64,000 nucleotides of DNA from CBDFKY01 sp965248995 (GTDB lineage: Bacteria > Pseudomonadota > Alphaproteobacteria > Rickettsiales > UBA998). The stretch spans positions 109,071 to 173,070 of the forward strand of contig CBDFKY010000002.1 of the NCBI GenBank assembly GCA_965248995.1, written 5' to 3'. Below are positions 31,199 through 40,104 of this stretch, one piece after another. Made by a program: the position numbers and the translations under genes. The notes under the pieces are model-generated. The model was not told the origin of the DNA, did not search any database, and worked only from the letters and a program-made list of their open reading frames with translations. Numbering within the stretch: the first letter of the stretch is position 1; each line of letters opens with the position of its first letter.

Positions 31199-32470
31199 AT
31201 GAACAAACCGACCAAAGAAACCAAGAATACCCGTTACTGTTCCTTCTGTGGAAAGAGCGAGCACGAAGTGCGCAAGCTCATCGCCGGACCGACCGTGTTC
31301 ATCTGCGACGAGTGCGTGGAACTGTGCATGGACATCATCCGCACGGCGGATAAAAGCATCGTCGAGCATGAGGACGGGCATATCCCGAAACCTTCGGAGA
31401 TCCGCAAATTCCTGGATCAGTATGTCATCGGGCAAATGGAAGCGAAGAAGGTGCTCTCCGTCGCGGTCTATAACCATTACAAACGCATCAATTTGATCGA
31501 GAAAGGCACGACGGACGTCGAGCTGGCGAAATCAAACATCCTGATCCTCGGGCCGACCGGTTGCGGAAAGACGTTGCTGGCCCAGACGCTGGCGCGTATC
31601 CTCGACGTGCCGTTCACGATGGCCGACGCCACCACGCTGACCGAAGCCGGCTATGTCGGCGAAGACGTGGAAAATATCATCCTGCGGTTGCTGCAGGCGG
31701 CGGATTACAACGTGGACCGGGCGCAGCGCGGCATCGTCTATATCGACGAGGTGGACAAGATTTCACGGAAATCCGATAATCCCTCCATCACGCGGGACGT
31801 TTCCGGTGAAGGCGTGCAGCAGGCCCTGCTCAAAATCATGGAAGGGACGGTCGCGTCCGTACCCCCGCAAGGGGGACGCAAGCATCCGCAGCAGGAATTC
31901 CTGCAGGTGGACACGTCCAATATCTTATTTATCTGCGGCGGCGCGTTTTCCGGCCTGCACAAGATCGTCGCCCAGCGCGGCAAAGGCACCTCGATCGGTT
32001 TCGGCGCGGACGTACGCAGTGAAAGCGAAGAGGGAGTCGGTGAGCTGCTCTCCAAGGTGGAGCCGGAAGACCTGCTGAAATTCGGCCTGATTCCGGAATT
32101 CGTCGGACGGCTGCCCGTCATCGCGACGCTGGAAGACCTCGACGTGAAGGCACTGGTCAAGATCCTGACGGAGCCGAAAAACGCGCTGGTCAAGCAGTAT
32201 CAGAAACTGTTCGACATCGAGCATGTGAAGCTTCGCTTTACCGAAGACGCGCTCGAAGCCATCGCCAAGAAAGCGATCATCCGTAAAACGGGAGCGCGGG
32301 GATTGCGCGCCATTATGGAAGAAACGCTGCTCAACCTGATGTTCGACGTGCCGGATGCCGAGGATATCATGGAAGTGGTGATCAACGGGGAAGTGATCAA
32401 TAATACGGCGGAGCCGGAGCGTATTCTGGGGAAACCGAAAAAAGATGAGGAAGATAAGGAAAAAGCGTAA
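31199..32470 (+). CDS. clpX: ATP-dependent Clp protease ATP-binding subunit ClpX
   Basis: 423 residues from ATG at 31199 (AGGGA upstream). The N-terminal zinc-binding domain has CSFCGK and CDEC. The AAA+ domain has GPTGCGKTLLAQTLA (Walker A), the pore loop GYVGED, VYIDEVDKI (Walker B) and sensor motifs; a ClpP-binding IGF-type loop is visible as TSIGFGAD. ClpX unfolds substrates for ClpP. clpP and lon, its usual neighbours, are not adjacent; dnaE lies divergently upstream behind two palindromes. Confidence 0.97.
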   Translation: MNKPTKETKNTRYCSFCGKSEHEVRKLIAGPTVFICDECVELCMDIIRTADKSIVEHEDGHIPKPSEIRKFLDQYVIGQMEAKKVLSVAVYNHYKRINLIEKGTTDVELAKSNILILGPTGCGKTLLAQTLARILDVPFTMADATTLTEAGYVGEDVENIILRLLQAADYNVDRAQRGIVYIDEVDKISRKSDNPSITRDVSGEGVQQALLKIMEGTVASVPPQGGRKHPQQEFLQVDTSNILFICGGAFSGLHKIVAQRGKGTSIGFGADVRSESEEGVGELLSKVEPEDLLKFGLIPEFVGRLPVIATLEDLDVKALVKILTEPKNALVKQYQKLFDIEHVKLRFTEDALEAIAKKAIIRKTGARGLRAIMEETLLNLMFDVPDAEDIMEVVINGEVINNTAEPERILGKPKKDEEDKEKA

Positions 32471-32503
32471 TTGCCGGAAGTAGGCCCTTCAATATGTCCT
32501 ATC

Positions 32504-32525
32504 TGAAAACCCTGCTCAGTTTTCA
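32504..32525 (+). terminator. Weak hairpin after clpX
   Basis: TGAAAAC (32504-32510) pairs with GTTTTCA (32519-32525), followed by ATAAATCTTTT. The stem is short and AT-rich, so termination may be partial. Confidence 0.35.
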
Positions 32526-32566
32526 ATAAATCTTTTAACCAACCCCATGATTTCGGTCAGTAATTA

Positions 32567-32595
32567 TTGACCAGATTAATATTTTTCGCTAACTT
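32567..32595 (+). promoter_or_regulatory. Promoter TTGACC-N17-TAACTT giving a probably leaderless transcript
   Basis: TTGACC (32567-32572) and TAACTT (32590-32595) have the ideal 17-base spacing. The expected start, six to seven bases after the -10, is the A of the ATG at 32602, and there is no Shine-Dalgarno sequence before it. The -35 lies in a short inverted repeat GGTCA/TGACC (32555-32572). Confidence 0.5.
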
Positions 32596-32601
32596 ACGTT
32601 A

Positions 32602-33366
32602 ATGAAATTATTTGTTATGCGCCATGGGGAATCCATGGCTACGCTGGATCCAAGCTTATATGGCCGTGCCGATCCTGAAAAGGTCCCTCTGTCCGAGTGG
32701 GGATATAAACAATCAATAGATTCCGGCAAAGCGCTCAAAGCCTACTTTAAGAAAGCGGGGATCAGTGATAGCGATCTGACGGTATACTGCAGTCCGCATC
32801 AACGGATCCTGCAAACGAAAGACGCTTTTTTGAAAGGTTTCGGCACTAATGGAACCGTAGAGGTACTGTCCGAACCTTTACTGGCGGAAAGGGATCATGG
32901 TGATTTTGACGGTCTGGACGCCCATGCTCAGGAGATCCGGAATAAAGCGATTTTCAAAAAATTGAATCATGGGTCGTCCGAGGAAAAATACACGACCAGA
33001 ATGCCGGGCGGCGAATCGCTGGCGGATGTTTCGGACCGGTTAAACGTGTTTATAGAAAAACTTGCTGATCAACCGTCCGACAAAGTGGCCGTCATCGTCA
33101 CCCATGGAGGAAACTGCGCGTTGCTGGAAGATAAACTGAAGAATTATGATGCGATCTGGATCGTGCCACAGACGAAAATTCCTCAAACAGCGGATATTAT
33201 TGAAATCGATACGGATTTTTCGACACCTGCACCATCTGAAACCATCATTGAAGGACGAAAGCGCCCCAAACATTTACCGCAGGATCACAAGGCCGTCCCT
33301 CATGGGGATTGGCATGAAGCGCATTTATTAAAACCAGAATACCGGGTTCATCGATTTCCCCACTAG
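32602..33366 (+). CDS. Histidine phosphatase (phosphoglycerate mutase-like) family protein
   Basis: 254 residues. MKLFVMRHGES at the N-terminus contains the phosphohistidine motif RHGE; VIVTHGGNC near residue 180 supplies the second catalytic His, and SPHQRILQT the conserved Arg. This two-His pocket serves mutases and many small-molecule phosphatases. The last 60 residues (KRPKHLPQDHKAVPHGDWHEAHLL) are unusual and His/Pro-rich. The DNA is more AT-rich than its neighbours. Substrate unknown. The mRNA is probably leaderless. Confidence 0.85.
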   Translation: MKLFVMRHGESMATLDPSLYGRADPEKVPLSEWGYKQSIDSGKALKAYFKKAGISDSDLTVYCSPHQRILQTKDAFLKGFGTNGTVEVLSEPLLAERDHGDFDGLDAHAQEIRNKAIFKKLNHGSSEEKYTTRMPGGESLADVSDRLNVFIEKLADQPSDKVAVIVTHGGNCALLEDKLKNYDAIWIVPQTKIPQTADIIEIDTDFSTPAPSETIIEGRKRPKHLPQDHKAVPHGDWHEAHLLKPEYRVHRFPH

Positions 33367-33395
33367 AATATCCGGTTTTCCCATACCCTGTTTCC

Positions 33396-33950
33396 TTATT
33401 GCGCGATCAGGTACTGCCCGAAATATTTCTGTATCTGCGGCGGAATGTCCGCATCCATCTTGCGCACCAGTTCCCGCGTCATGCTGGCGAAAAAGGCCTG
33501 ACGCTCCGGCACGGTGGCATCCGCGCCGATTTCCCGCGTCAGGCGGATCACCATGTTGGACTGCATCACCGCCAGGTTCTGGCTCGGTTCGTAAAGTTTC
33601 ATCTCCAGCGCCAGCTCGGTGGTATAGGCGTTGAATTTAGGGCTGGTGGCGTTAGGGCTTTTGACCGTGCTCGCAGATGTCACTTCCACTTCGAACCGGC
33701 GGGTGTTATTGCCGACGGCCTGTACTTTCTTCTTGAACCATTCCTGCACCAGATATTCCGGCGCCACGCGCAGCAGGGTCGGATGGTCGTAACTGGGATT
33801 GGTGTTGACCGTGACGGTGCCCGCATCCATTAGGATCGCATGTTCCGCGGTAATCGTCGGTGGGTTGGTGTCGTAGTCCGTGCATCCCGCCAGCGGCAGA
33901 ACCGACACTGCCAGCATCATCCCCAAGCCAACTATCCCTGATCTCTTCAT
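33396..33950 (-). CDS. Predicted lipoprotein, unknown
   Basis: 184 residues from ATG at 33950. The signal peptide MKRSGIVGLGMMLAVSVLPLAGC has a good lipobox (LAGC). The mature protein has no motif I recognise; the pattern (PTLLRVAPEYLVQEWFKKKVQAVG, then alternating strands and two helices) could be a small periplasmic alpha/beta domain. It converges with the histidine phosphatase gene. The longer reading to 33980 would hide the signal peptide. Confidence 0.7.
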   Translation of the reverse strand: MKRSGIVGLGMMLAVSVLPLAGCTDYDTNPPTITAEHAILMDAGTVTVNTNPSYDHPTLLRVAPEYLVQEWFKKKVQAVGNNTRRFEVEVTSASTVKSPNATSPKFNAYTTELALEMKLYEPSQNLAVMQSNMVIRLTREIGADATVPERQAFFASMTRELVRKMDADIPPQIQKYFGQYLIAQ

Positions 33951-34101
33951 CTGTCCATTTTCCTTCCGTTGATCTTTCACATACGCTATTTTGCCTCCTT
34001 TGCGAAGAGGGTTTTTGCAGTTTGCGCCGCATTAACCCTATCTTAGGTGTTTTCTTCTACTGTTTGGGAGAAATCGCTCATCGTGTGCCCAAGGTTCAGG
34101 A

Positions 34102-34902
34102 ATGCAGGACAGTATGGAAGAGAGAAAACCGAAAAAGACGCTGGCCAACGCCAAGAGTCCGATCATAGACGCGGTCATCCACCAGCGCTACGCTTTCGCT
34201 TCCAAACAGGACGCGGTGAAGAAGATCCAGAGCATTTCCGAGAAATTCGTCAAATCGACGCTGGCGGAATCGGTGGCGGCGGACTGCATGGTGCTGTGGA
34301 TCCGGGATTACCAGCTGAGCGAGGACGAGATCAAGGGCGGCTGCATCGGTAATTACGCCCTGCTGTATCCGGATAAGACGCCTGACGGGAAATTCACGGT
34401 ATCCGCCCGCAAGCTGACGATCGAGGCGGGTCGCCATCCGCAGCGCAAGCGCCAGAAGTCCAAGCATCCCGACTGGGGATACTGGGTGCTGCGGCGCATC
34501 AAGAAAAACTGGCGGTACGGCAGTATCGACGAGGCGTACGCCGACCTGATGCAGCTGGCGGAGGATTTCCCGGAAGTGAGCATTCCCGGCCAGAACAAGC
34601 TCTATACCATCGTCTACCGCAAGACGGAGGATGACAGCCTGCCGCTGTTCCGTATCGTGCTGGAAGTGGAAGCATTGCCGGAAGGCGGGTTCACCATCAC
34701 GTGCAAGGAAAATACCTTCAAGCGCGAAAATAAACCGAAGAAGGAAGAAGCGGCCGTGAGCGACTCAGCGGCGGAGCCGATGGGCAAGTTCGCCTCGATG
34801 GTGGCGGTCAAGCGCAACAAGCGCCGCAACATCGCGGACGTGCGCACCGGTGCGGGCGCTGCGGCGGCATCCGAGGCCGCCCCGGAGGATGCGGCGGATT
34901 AA
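34102..34902 (+). CDS. Conserved hypothetical soluble protein
   Basis: 266 residues, very basic at both ends (MEERKPKKTLANAK; MVAVKRNKRRNIADVRTG). No signal or membrane segment. The middle contains mixed alpha/beta stretches (CMVLWIRDYQLSEDEIKGGCIGNYALLYPDKTPDG; WGYWVLRRIKKNWRYGSIDEAYADLMQL). No family recognised. ATG at 34114 (AGGACAGT upstream) is as good a start as 34102. It ends 4 bp inside the convergent ispDF gene. Basic ends suggest nucleic-acid contact, but this is only a hint. Confidence 0.65.
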   Translation: MQDSMEERKPKKTLANAKSPIIDAVIHQRYAFASKQDAVKKIQSISEKFVKSTLAESVAADCMVLWIRDYQLSEDEIKGGCIGNYALLYPDKTPDGKFTVSARKLTIEAGRHPQRKRQKSKHPDWGYWVLRRIKKNWRYGSIDEAYADLMQLAEDFPEVSIPGQNKLYTIVYRKTEDDSLPLFRIVLEVEALPEGGFTITCKENTFKRENKPKKEEAAVSDSAAEPMGKFASMVAVKRNKRRNIADVRTGAGAAAASEAAPEDAAD

Positions 34903-36050
34903 AAAACCACGCTGACGATCGCCTGCGCAGCCAGCCCTTCGCCCCTGCCCTCAAAACCGAGCCGTTCCGTGGTGGTGGCCTTCACGTTGATCACGGATGC
35001 GTCCACTCCCATAATTGCGGCGATTCTCTCCTTCATCGCCTCGCGGTACGGCGAGATTTTCGGGCGCTCGCCGATCAGCGTGATATCCGCGTTGAAGAGC
35101 GCACCTCCCTTTGCCGTCATCAGCCGACAGGCGTGCTTGACGAAACGCGCTGAATCCATCTTCCTGAAACTCATGTCGCTCGGCGGGAAATGCAGGCCGA
35201 TATCCCCTTCCCCGATCGCGCCGAGCACTGCGTCGGTCAGGGCGTGCAGGACCACGTCCGCATCGGAATGCCCTTCGAGGTAATGCGTATGCGGCACGTC
35301 GATCCCACCTAAGCGGATCGTGCGGTTCGCCGCATCGACCGCTTGCGCGAAAGGCAGCAGACGGTGCACGTCGTACCCCATTCCCACCCGCATCGCCGGT
35401 GCGGTCGCCGCATAGCCCGCCAGATCTTCCCCGTAAGTTATTTTTTTCATGGACGCCGCTCCCTCGACCGTCGCTACCGTCACTCCCGCCGCCTCGCATA
35501 TTCCCGCATCGTCGGTGAAGGCCCGGTTATTTTCTCCGGCGGCGGCGCGGTGCAAAGCCAGGATCATCTCGTAATGAAACGCCTGCGGCGTCTGTACCGC
35601 CATAATTTCCGCGCGGTCAAGCGTTTCCGCCACCATGCCGGCGGCAACGCGCTTAAGGGTATCGCTCAGCGGCACTACCGGGACGGCTGCCTCATGTTCG
35701 CGGAGCGCCGCAATCAACCGGAAGCAGGCGGATGCATCGACGAAAGGACGGGCGGCGTCATGGATCAATACGTGAGTCACCCGCTGACCTTCCAGCGCCC
35801 GCAACCCGGCATACACGGAAGCCTGCCGCGTCGTTCCGCCCGCTACCACCTGCACATCTGACGGTGTCTGGTAATACGTATGGGCAGGGTCGCATACCAG
35901 CACCAGCGGCGCTTCCGGAAAACAGGCGCGCAGGCGCTCGACGCTGTGCGCCACGACCGGCTTACCGTGCAGCAGCTGATACTGCTTGGGCAGATCGCTG
36001 CCGAACCGGGTTCCCGATCCCGCCGCCACGATAATGATTCCTGTATGCAT
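34899..36050 (-). CDS. ispDF: Bifunctional IspD/IspF isoprenoid synthesis enzyme
   Basis: 383 residues. Residues 1-220 are MEP cytidylyltransferase (IspD): IIIVAAGSGTRFGSDLPKQYQ, HDAARPFV, AVQTPQAF, FTDDAGICEAAG. Residues 225-383 are MECDP synthase (IspF): RVGMGYDVHRL with the zinc ligands, EGHSDADVVLHALTDALLGAI-like region, and LGFEGRGEGLAAQA. It performs steps 3 and 5 of the MEP pathway. The fusion is common in alphaproteobacteria. dusB is often its neighbour; here one unknown gene separates them and ntrBC is missing. Confidence 0.96.
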   Translation of the reverse strand: MHTGIIIVAAGSGTRFGSDLPKQYQLLHGKPVVAHSVERLRACFPEAPLVLVCDPAHTYYQTPSDVQVVAGGTTRQASVYAGLRALEGQRVTHVLIHDAARPFVDASACFRLIAALREHEAAVPVVPLSDTLKRVAAGMVAETLDRAEIMAVQTPQAFHYEMILALHRAAAGENNRAFTDDAGICEAAGVTVATVEGAASMKKITYGEDLAGYAATAPAMRVGMGYDVHRLLPFAQAVDAANRTIRLGGIDVPHTHYLEGHSDADVVLHALTDAVLGAIGEGDIGLHFPPSDMSFRKMDSARFVKHACRLMTAKGGALFNADITLIGERPKISPYREAMKERIAAIMGVDASVINVKATTTERLGFEGRGEGLAAQAIVSVVF

Positions 36051-36088
36051 ACATGCATAGTATGCACGTTGCCGCCTTCTGTCATGCC

Positions 36089-36697
36089 TTATCGCGGAAA
36101 CAGGCCGGAATCGTTTTTGCGCGTCGCGGGCGCGGAAGAAGGAACAAGCATTTCCGTAAGGTCGGCAGGCGCGTGGGCGGTGGCTTTCAAGCCGATTTCC
36201 TTAGCCGCTTCCTTACTGCGTTCGTGCGAGACGAGTTTTTCGATCTTGCCCACTTCCTCGTTCAGCGTATGCGCGTTCTTCAGCATGAGGTACGCCTCTT
36301 TGCGTACCAGCGTCTCTTCATGCACAGGATTACCGTCCCGGAATTCCGTTACCGGGCGGGAAATCAGCGCATGATTCTTCGTATCGAAGAAAACCATCCG
36401 GTCTACATTGCCGGAAGGCAGGTTCAATCCCAGATCATGCTGAAGGGTGGCGGGATCCGTCACGAGTACGCCGGCGGAGGCGCCGTTGATGCTGCTGCGG
36501 TACTCCGCATCCAGGCCGAGCTTGCTCAGATAACCGAGATCGCCGGAATTCGTGCCGACGTCCATCACCACGACAGGGACGATCCGCCTGCCCTGTTTCT
36601 GAAGCTGGTCAAGATGCGCCGTAAGGCTGCCTTCCGTGAAAGCGGCGTTTTCCGGTGGCAACCGCTTGATGATGGCTGGCATGGAATAATCCACCAT
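36089..36697 (-). CDS. Hypothetical protein
   Basis: 202 residues from ATG at 36697 (AAAGGA seven bases upstream); a GTG at 36721 is a weaker choice. No signal peptide. The order is mixed alpha/beta with hydrophobic strands (RRIVPVVVMDVG, DRMVFFDTKNHALI) and a helical, Lys/Glu-rich C-terminal third (RKEAYLMLKNAHTLNEEVGKIEKLVSHERSKEAAKEIG). No family recognised. It is divergent from dusB and may share its promoter region. Confidence 0.6.
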   Translation of the reverse strand: MVDYSMPAIIKRLPPENAAFTEGSLTAHLDQLQKQGRRIVPVVVMDVGTNSGDLGYLSKLGLDAEYRSSINGASAGVLVTDPATLQHDLGLNLPSGNVDRMVFFDTKNHALISRPVTEFRDGNPVHEETLVRKEAYLMLKNAHTLNEEVGKIEKLVSHERSKEAAKEIGLKATAHAPADLTEMLVPSSAPATRKNDSGLFPR

Positions 36698-36838
36698 AGG
36701 CGGTCCTTTTGCGTTATCCACGCGTTCTCTCCCTTCGGAACTCTTTCTTTAAGGATAATACAATCCTATTACAGATTTATTAAGCCATGCATGGAAATGA
36801 CGGTTTACAAAAACGCATATTTTCGTTATGAAACAGCC

Positions 36839-37849
36839 ATGCAATCTCCCCTTCTCCGCCCTATCCGCATCGGCAATATCAGCGTAGAGACCCCGGTGAT
36901 CCTCGCACCGATGACGGGTGTTTCCGACCTGCCGTTCCGTAAACAGGTGAAGCAGTACGGCGTCGGGATGGTGGTCTCGGAAATGATCGCCTCGCGCGCC
37001 ATGATCCTGCAGACGCGCAACTGCTTACGCATGGCGGCACGGGACAAGGCGGAATATCCGATGGCCGTACAGCTGGCGGGCTGCGAGCCGGACGTCATGG
37101 CGGAGGCCGCCAAGCTGAACGAGGACATGGGCGCGGACATCATCGACATCAATTTCGGCTGCCCGGTCAAGAAAGTAGTCAACGGATTCGCCGGTTCGGC
37201 GCTGATGCGTGACGAGACGCTGGCCGCGAAAATCCTGGAAGCGACCGCCAAAGCGGTCTCTATCCCGGTAACGCTTAAAATGCGGATGGGCTGGGACCAT
37301 GCCAGCCTGAACGCGCCGAAACTGGCGCGGATCGCCGAAGAGGCCGGTATCCAAATGATCACGGTGCATGGCCGCACCCGCGCCCAGATGTACAAGGGCC
37401 ATGCCGACTGGGGATTCATCCGCTCGGTCAAGGAAGCGGTGTCCCTGCCCGTCATCGCCAACGGCGACATCACCACGCTGGAAGAAGCCGAGACCGCGCT
37501 GGTCGCTTCCGGTGCGGACGGCATCATGATCGGGCGCGGCAGTTACGGCCGTCCGTGGTTCCCAGCGGCTGCCATCGCCTGGCTCGCCAAGGGGGAGAGG
37601 ATCGCCCCGCCGTCACTGGACGCGCAATACCGGACCATCTTCGAACATTTCGACGATATCCTGCATACCTACGGGTCCGACAACGGCATCCGCATCGCCC
37701 GCAAGCATATCGGCTGGTATACGAGCGGCCTGCACGGTTCCGCCGAGTTCCGCAATGCGTTCAACCAGATTCTTGAAGTGGGCGCTGCGCAGGAAGCACT
37801 GTATGGTTTTTATGCGAGACACAGGGAAATGGACCGGGAAGCGGCTTAA
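36839..37849 (+). CDS. dusB: tRNA-dihydrouridine synthase B
   Basis: 336 residues. The TIM barrel shows APMTGVSDLPFRK, the catalytic Cys in DINFGCPVKKV, ITVHGRTRAQMY, PVIANGDI and GIMIGRGSYGRPWF for FMN binding. DusB reduces uridines in tRNA D-loops. An upstream open stretch to 36053 is antisense to the unknown gene at 36089 and unlike Dus proteins, so the start is set at 36839; ATG 36791 is the only serious alternative. Confidence 0.93.
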   Translation: MQSPLLRPIRIGNISVETPVILAPMTGVSDLPFRKQVKQYGVGMVVSEMIASRAMILQTRNCLRMAARDKAEYPMAVQLAGCEPDVMAEAAKLNEDMGADIIDINFGCPVKKVVNGFAGSALMRDETLAAKILEATAKAVSIPVTLKMRMGWDHASLNAPKLARIAEEAGIQMITVHGRTRAQMYKGHADWGFIRSVKEAVSLPVIANGDITTLEEAETALVASGADGIMIGRGSYGRPWFPAAAIAWLAKGERIAPPSLDAQYRTIFEHFDDILHTYGSDNGIRIARKHIGWYTSGLHGSAEFRNAFNQILEVGAAQEALYGFYARHREMDREAA

Positions 37850-37872
37850 TTCCTATCAGCATCCGGGAATCA

Positions 37873-38253
37873 TTACCGTTTGGGAATACCGGTGTCGCCC
37901 GCCGATACGGATTTCGGCGTTGCGGAGGGAGATTGATTTCCTATTGCCTCCACCTGACTTACCACGATATCCGTGCTGGAAGCGAATGACGGCAGACCAT
38001 GCTCCTTTATCCCGCTCAGACGGCTTTTTTCACTCTCCAGTTTAAGATACACCTCGTTCGTGTAGGAATGGGCGAGCTGGTCGCTGAGCGCCTCCACATA
38101 AGGGGTCTGGGAAGGCAGGCCCATGGTCTTGATGACGCGTTGCCTGTCCTGCTCACGCAGAAATGCATCGATCCCTCTGGACGGCATCTTACCGGGTTCA
38201 TCCTGCGGCATGACGTTTCCCGGATTTTCCGGTTGATCTTCATGTTTACCCAT
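37873..38253 (-). CDS. Small protein, paralogue of the upstream gene (copy 1)
   Basis: 126 residues, soluble, with GGGAG six bases upstream of the ATG. The core IDAFLREQDRQRVIK ... YVEALSDQLAHS ... LESEKSRLSGIKEHGLPSFAS matches the neighbouring protein at 38378 (IDALKREQSRQSGIN ... YIEVLNEKVADS ... LALEKARLAGIEKFSLPSFAS), and both end in a short K-R tail. The centre is helical with coiled-coil-like Leu/Glu/Lys. No outside family recognised. Confidence 0.65.
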   Translation of the reverse strand: MGKHEDQPENPGNVMPQDEPGKMPSRGIDAFLREQDRQRVIKTMGLPSQTPYVEALSDQLAHSYTNEVYLKLESEKSRLSGIKEHGLPSFASSTDIVVSQVEAIGNQSPSATPKSVSAGDTGIPKR

Positions 38254-38377
38254 AATGTCTCCCTATATATTTTGGTATGATTCGAAGCTGCTATCTGGAA
38301 AGCCCACACGTCGATAGGCACTGAAGGTAGCATTCCAAACAACAACATTGCAAAAGCGAAGGCGTCGTCAATCCAAA

Positions 38378-38731
38378 CTAACGCTTGATCGTACCCTTGT
38401 CAGCCGCTTCAGCTTTGGCGGGCAGGTTCAAGGGGGCGACGGTCACATCCGCAAAAGAAGCAAAGGATGGAAGCGAAAATTTTTCGATCCCAGCCAGCCG
38501 TGCCTTTTCAAGTGCCAGCTCATTCCCTCTTTCAAAACTTTTAGGCGAATCCGCCACTTTCTCGTTCAGCACTTCAATATAGGTGGTTTTTGCATCCAGA
38601 TCTAAATCATTGATACCGCTTTGTCGGCTTTGCTCACGCTTCAGGGCATCGATCATTCGGTTGTCCTGTAGCGGATTAACCGCTTTTGGATTAGTTTTGG
38701 ATGCATATTCCGAATCATCGTGGTGAGCCAT
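38378..38731 (-). CDS. Small protein, paralogue of the downstream gene (copy 2)
   Basis: 117 residues, soluble and helical, with AAGGA upstream. It shares the IDAxxREQxRQ, Y[IV]Ex[LA]xxxxA and LxGIxxxxLPSFAS blocks with the gene at 37873 and lies 124 bp from it in the same direction, so the two arose by tandem duplication. N-terminal MAHHDDSEYASKTNP is polar. Function unknown. Confidence 0.65.
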   Translation of the reverse strand: MAHHDDSEYASKTNPKAVNPLQDNRMIDALKREQSRQSGINDLDLDAKTTYIEVLNEKVADSPKSFERGNELALEKARLAGIEKFSLPSFASFADVTVAPLNLPAKAEAADKGTIKR

Positions 38732-38821
38732 AAATTCTTCCTTATTTTTTATGAGATAATGTCTTGGTGCTTATGGTACGCATGATGTATTACGTTTTTA
38801 TTAAGCTTTAGGTAATTAGCG

Positions 38822-39472
38822 TTACCATTTTAGCAGCCACTTCCCGCACCACGCTCCGATCATGGCGAAAAGCAACGTCGGAACATAATGCCACGTCACC
38901 AGATGGGAGAGCGAATCGTTCGCCTCCGCCAGCCTGAGCGTCAGGCAGCCGATGGCGGTCGCCGCCAGTACCGCCGTGGCGCCTGCATGAAAGGGGTGCA
39001 CGCTCGCACCGCGCCGCTGCCAGCACAACATCAGGCCGGAAGGAATCAGCGCAACGCTGGCGATGCAGAGCGCGCATTCCATGCCGTGCATGTCTTCCGC
39101 GGGAGGATAGATCTCACCCGGCTGGACGCCCAGCAGCCAGCGCAGCCCCAGAAACCCGCACAGCAGCGCCGCGGAAGCATAAGGCAGTTTGGGAAGGAGC
39201 GGCTTGTCATACTGGTCGGGATACATCGCACCGATCGCGCCGGCCAGGGAGGTCATCGCCAGCAGGGCGAGCAGGCTGATTTCGGCGGCATAGAGCGGGC
39301 GCATCAGCGCCGCGCCGATATCCGGCCGCAGCCCAAGATGCCACTGGATAAGACCCGCATACACACAGACGATCAGGCTCAGCGCGCCGATATTCCGGGT
39401 GAGCGACGGCAGGAATGGGCGCGGCGGCGATGATTCACCGCTTAGAGAGGCGATCAGTTCATTCGTATCCAT
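38822..39472 (-). CDS. nrsF: NrsF-type (DUF1109) membrane anti-sigma factor
   Basis: 216 residues with about six membrane helices and a short cytoplasmic N-terminus (MDTNELIASLSGE). It has the DUF1109 arrangement, including DMHGMECALCIASVALIPSGLMLCWQRRG. In Caulobacter crescentus NrsF holds SigF at the membrane and releases it on heavy-metal stress using conserved Cys residues; several Cys in equivalent helices are present here. It overlaps the sigma-factor gene by 14 bp, as expected for a sigma/anti-sigma pair. Confidence 0.88.
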   Translation of the reverse strand: MDTNELIASLSGESSPPRPFLPSLTRNIGALSLIVCVYAGLIQWHLGLRPDIGAALMRPLYAAEISLLALLAMTSLAGAIGAMYPDQYDKPLLPKLPYASAALLCGFLGLRWLLGVQPGEIYPPAEDMHGMECALCIASVALIPSGLMLCWQRRGASVHPFHAGATAVLAATAIGCLTLRLAEANDSLSHLVTWHYVPTLLFAMIGAWCGKWLLKW

Positions 39473-40016
39473 GTGCGCCCCCGAAAGCCTGGCGTATCTT
39501 TTTGATGGCGCGGTGGGCGGCCACCTTTACGGCCGACTCGTTCATGCCGAGCTTCAACCCTGTCTCTTTCGCCGTGTATCCTTCCATATGCATCATCGTC
39601 AAAATCCGCTTTTCCCGTTCCGGCACATGCGCCAGCAGCGCTTCTATGGATTCGTGGTCCTCGTGGCTGCGGGTTACATCCGGCAGGGTGTCGGCGATGG
39701 TTTCCACTTCCACCGTTTCATATTTCGCGCCGGCATAATATTTACGTAAGCTGTCGGTGATGCGGAACCGGGCGATGGCGATGATCCAGGGAATGAGCGG
39801 GCGGTTGCCGTCGAACGTATGGCGGGCCTTGTGGATGGAGATCAGCATTTCCTGCACGGCGTCCTCCGCCTCGTTCTCCGGAAGCTTGCGCCGCGCCATG
39901 CGGCGCAGCAGCGGCGTCACCGCCTTCAGGAACCGCGCATACGCCACGTTGTCCCCCCGCATCCCCGCCATGAACCAGGCGGTCAGTTCCGCATATTTAT
40001 CGGATGTTGTAACCAT
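39459..40016 (-). CDS. sigF: ECF sigma factor, SigF-like
   Basis: 185 residues. Region 2 is AEDAVQEMLISIHKARHTFDGNRPLIPWIIAIARFRITDSLRKY; region 4 is ALLAHVPEREKRILTMMHMEGYTAKETGLKLGMNESAVKVAAHRAIKKIRQ. Paired with NrsF and facing msr genes, it matches the SigF group of Caulobacter. It should direct RNA polymerase to GTAACC-N16-CGAA promoters, one of which begins at its own start codon and reads towards msrB. No such motif was seen upstream of sigF itself in this window. Confidence 0.92.
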   Translation of the reverse strand: MVTTSDKYAELTAWFMAGMRGDNVAYARFLKAVTPLLRRMARRKLPENEAEDAVQEMLISIHKARHTFDGNRPLIPWIIAIARFRITDSLRKYYAGAKYETVEVETIADTLPDVTRSHEDHESIEALLAHVPEREKRILTMMHMEGYTAKETGLKLGMNESAVKVAAHRAIKKIRQAFGGAHGYE

Positions 40017-40034
40017 AGCCGGTCCTTACGCGAA
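40009..40034 (+). promoter_or_regulatory. SigF-type promoter GTAACC-N16-CGAA
   Basis: GTAACC (40009-40014) and CGAA (40031-40034) are 16 bases apart, the arrangement I recall for Caulobacter SigF promoters. It points to msrB (ATG at 40105), 70 bp downstream. The -35 overlaps the first codons of the divergent sigF gene. Confidence 0.75.
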
Positions 40035-40104
40035 TCCTGAGATACATGGAAACCCTATCGCCTGCGCACTATATAGAAATGAAGAAAAACCACAAGGAGC
40101 GAGT

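Noticed and set aside
36053..36838. 262-codon upstream extension of dusB
   Set aside because: It is antisense to the gene at 36089-36697, unlike any Dus N-terminus, and lacks a ribosome site.
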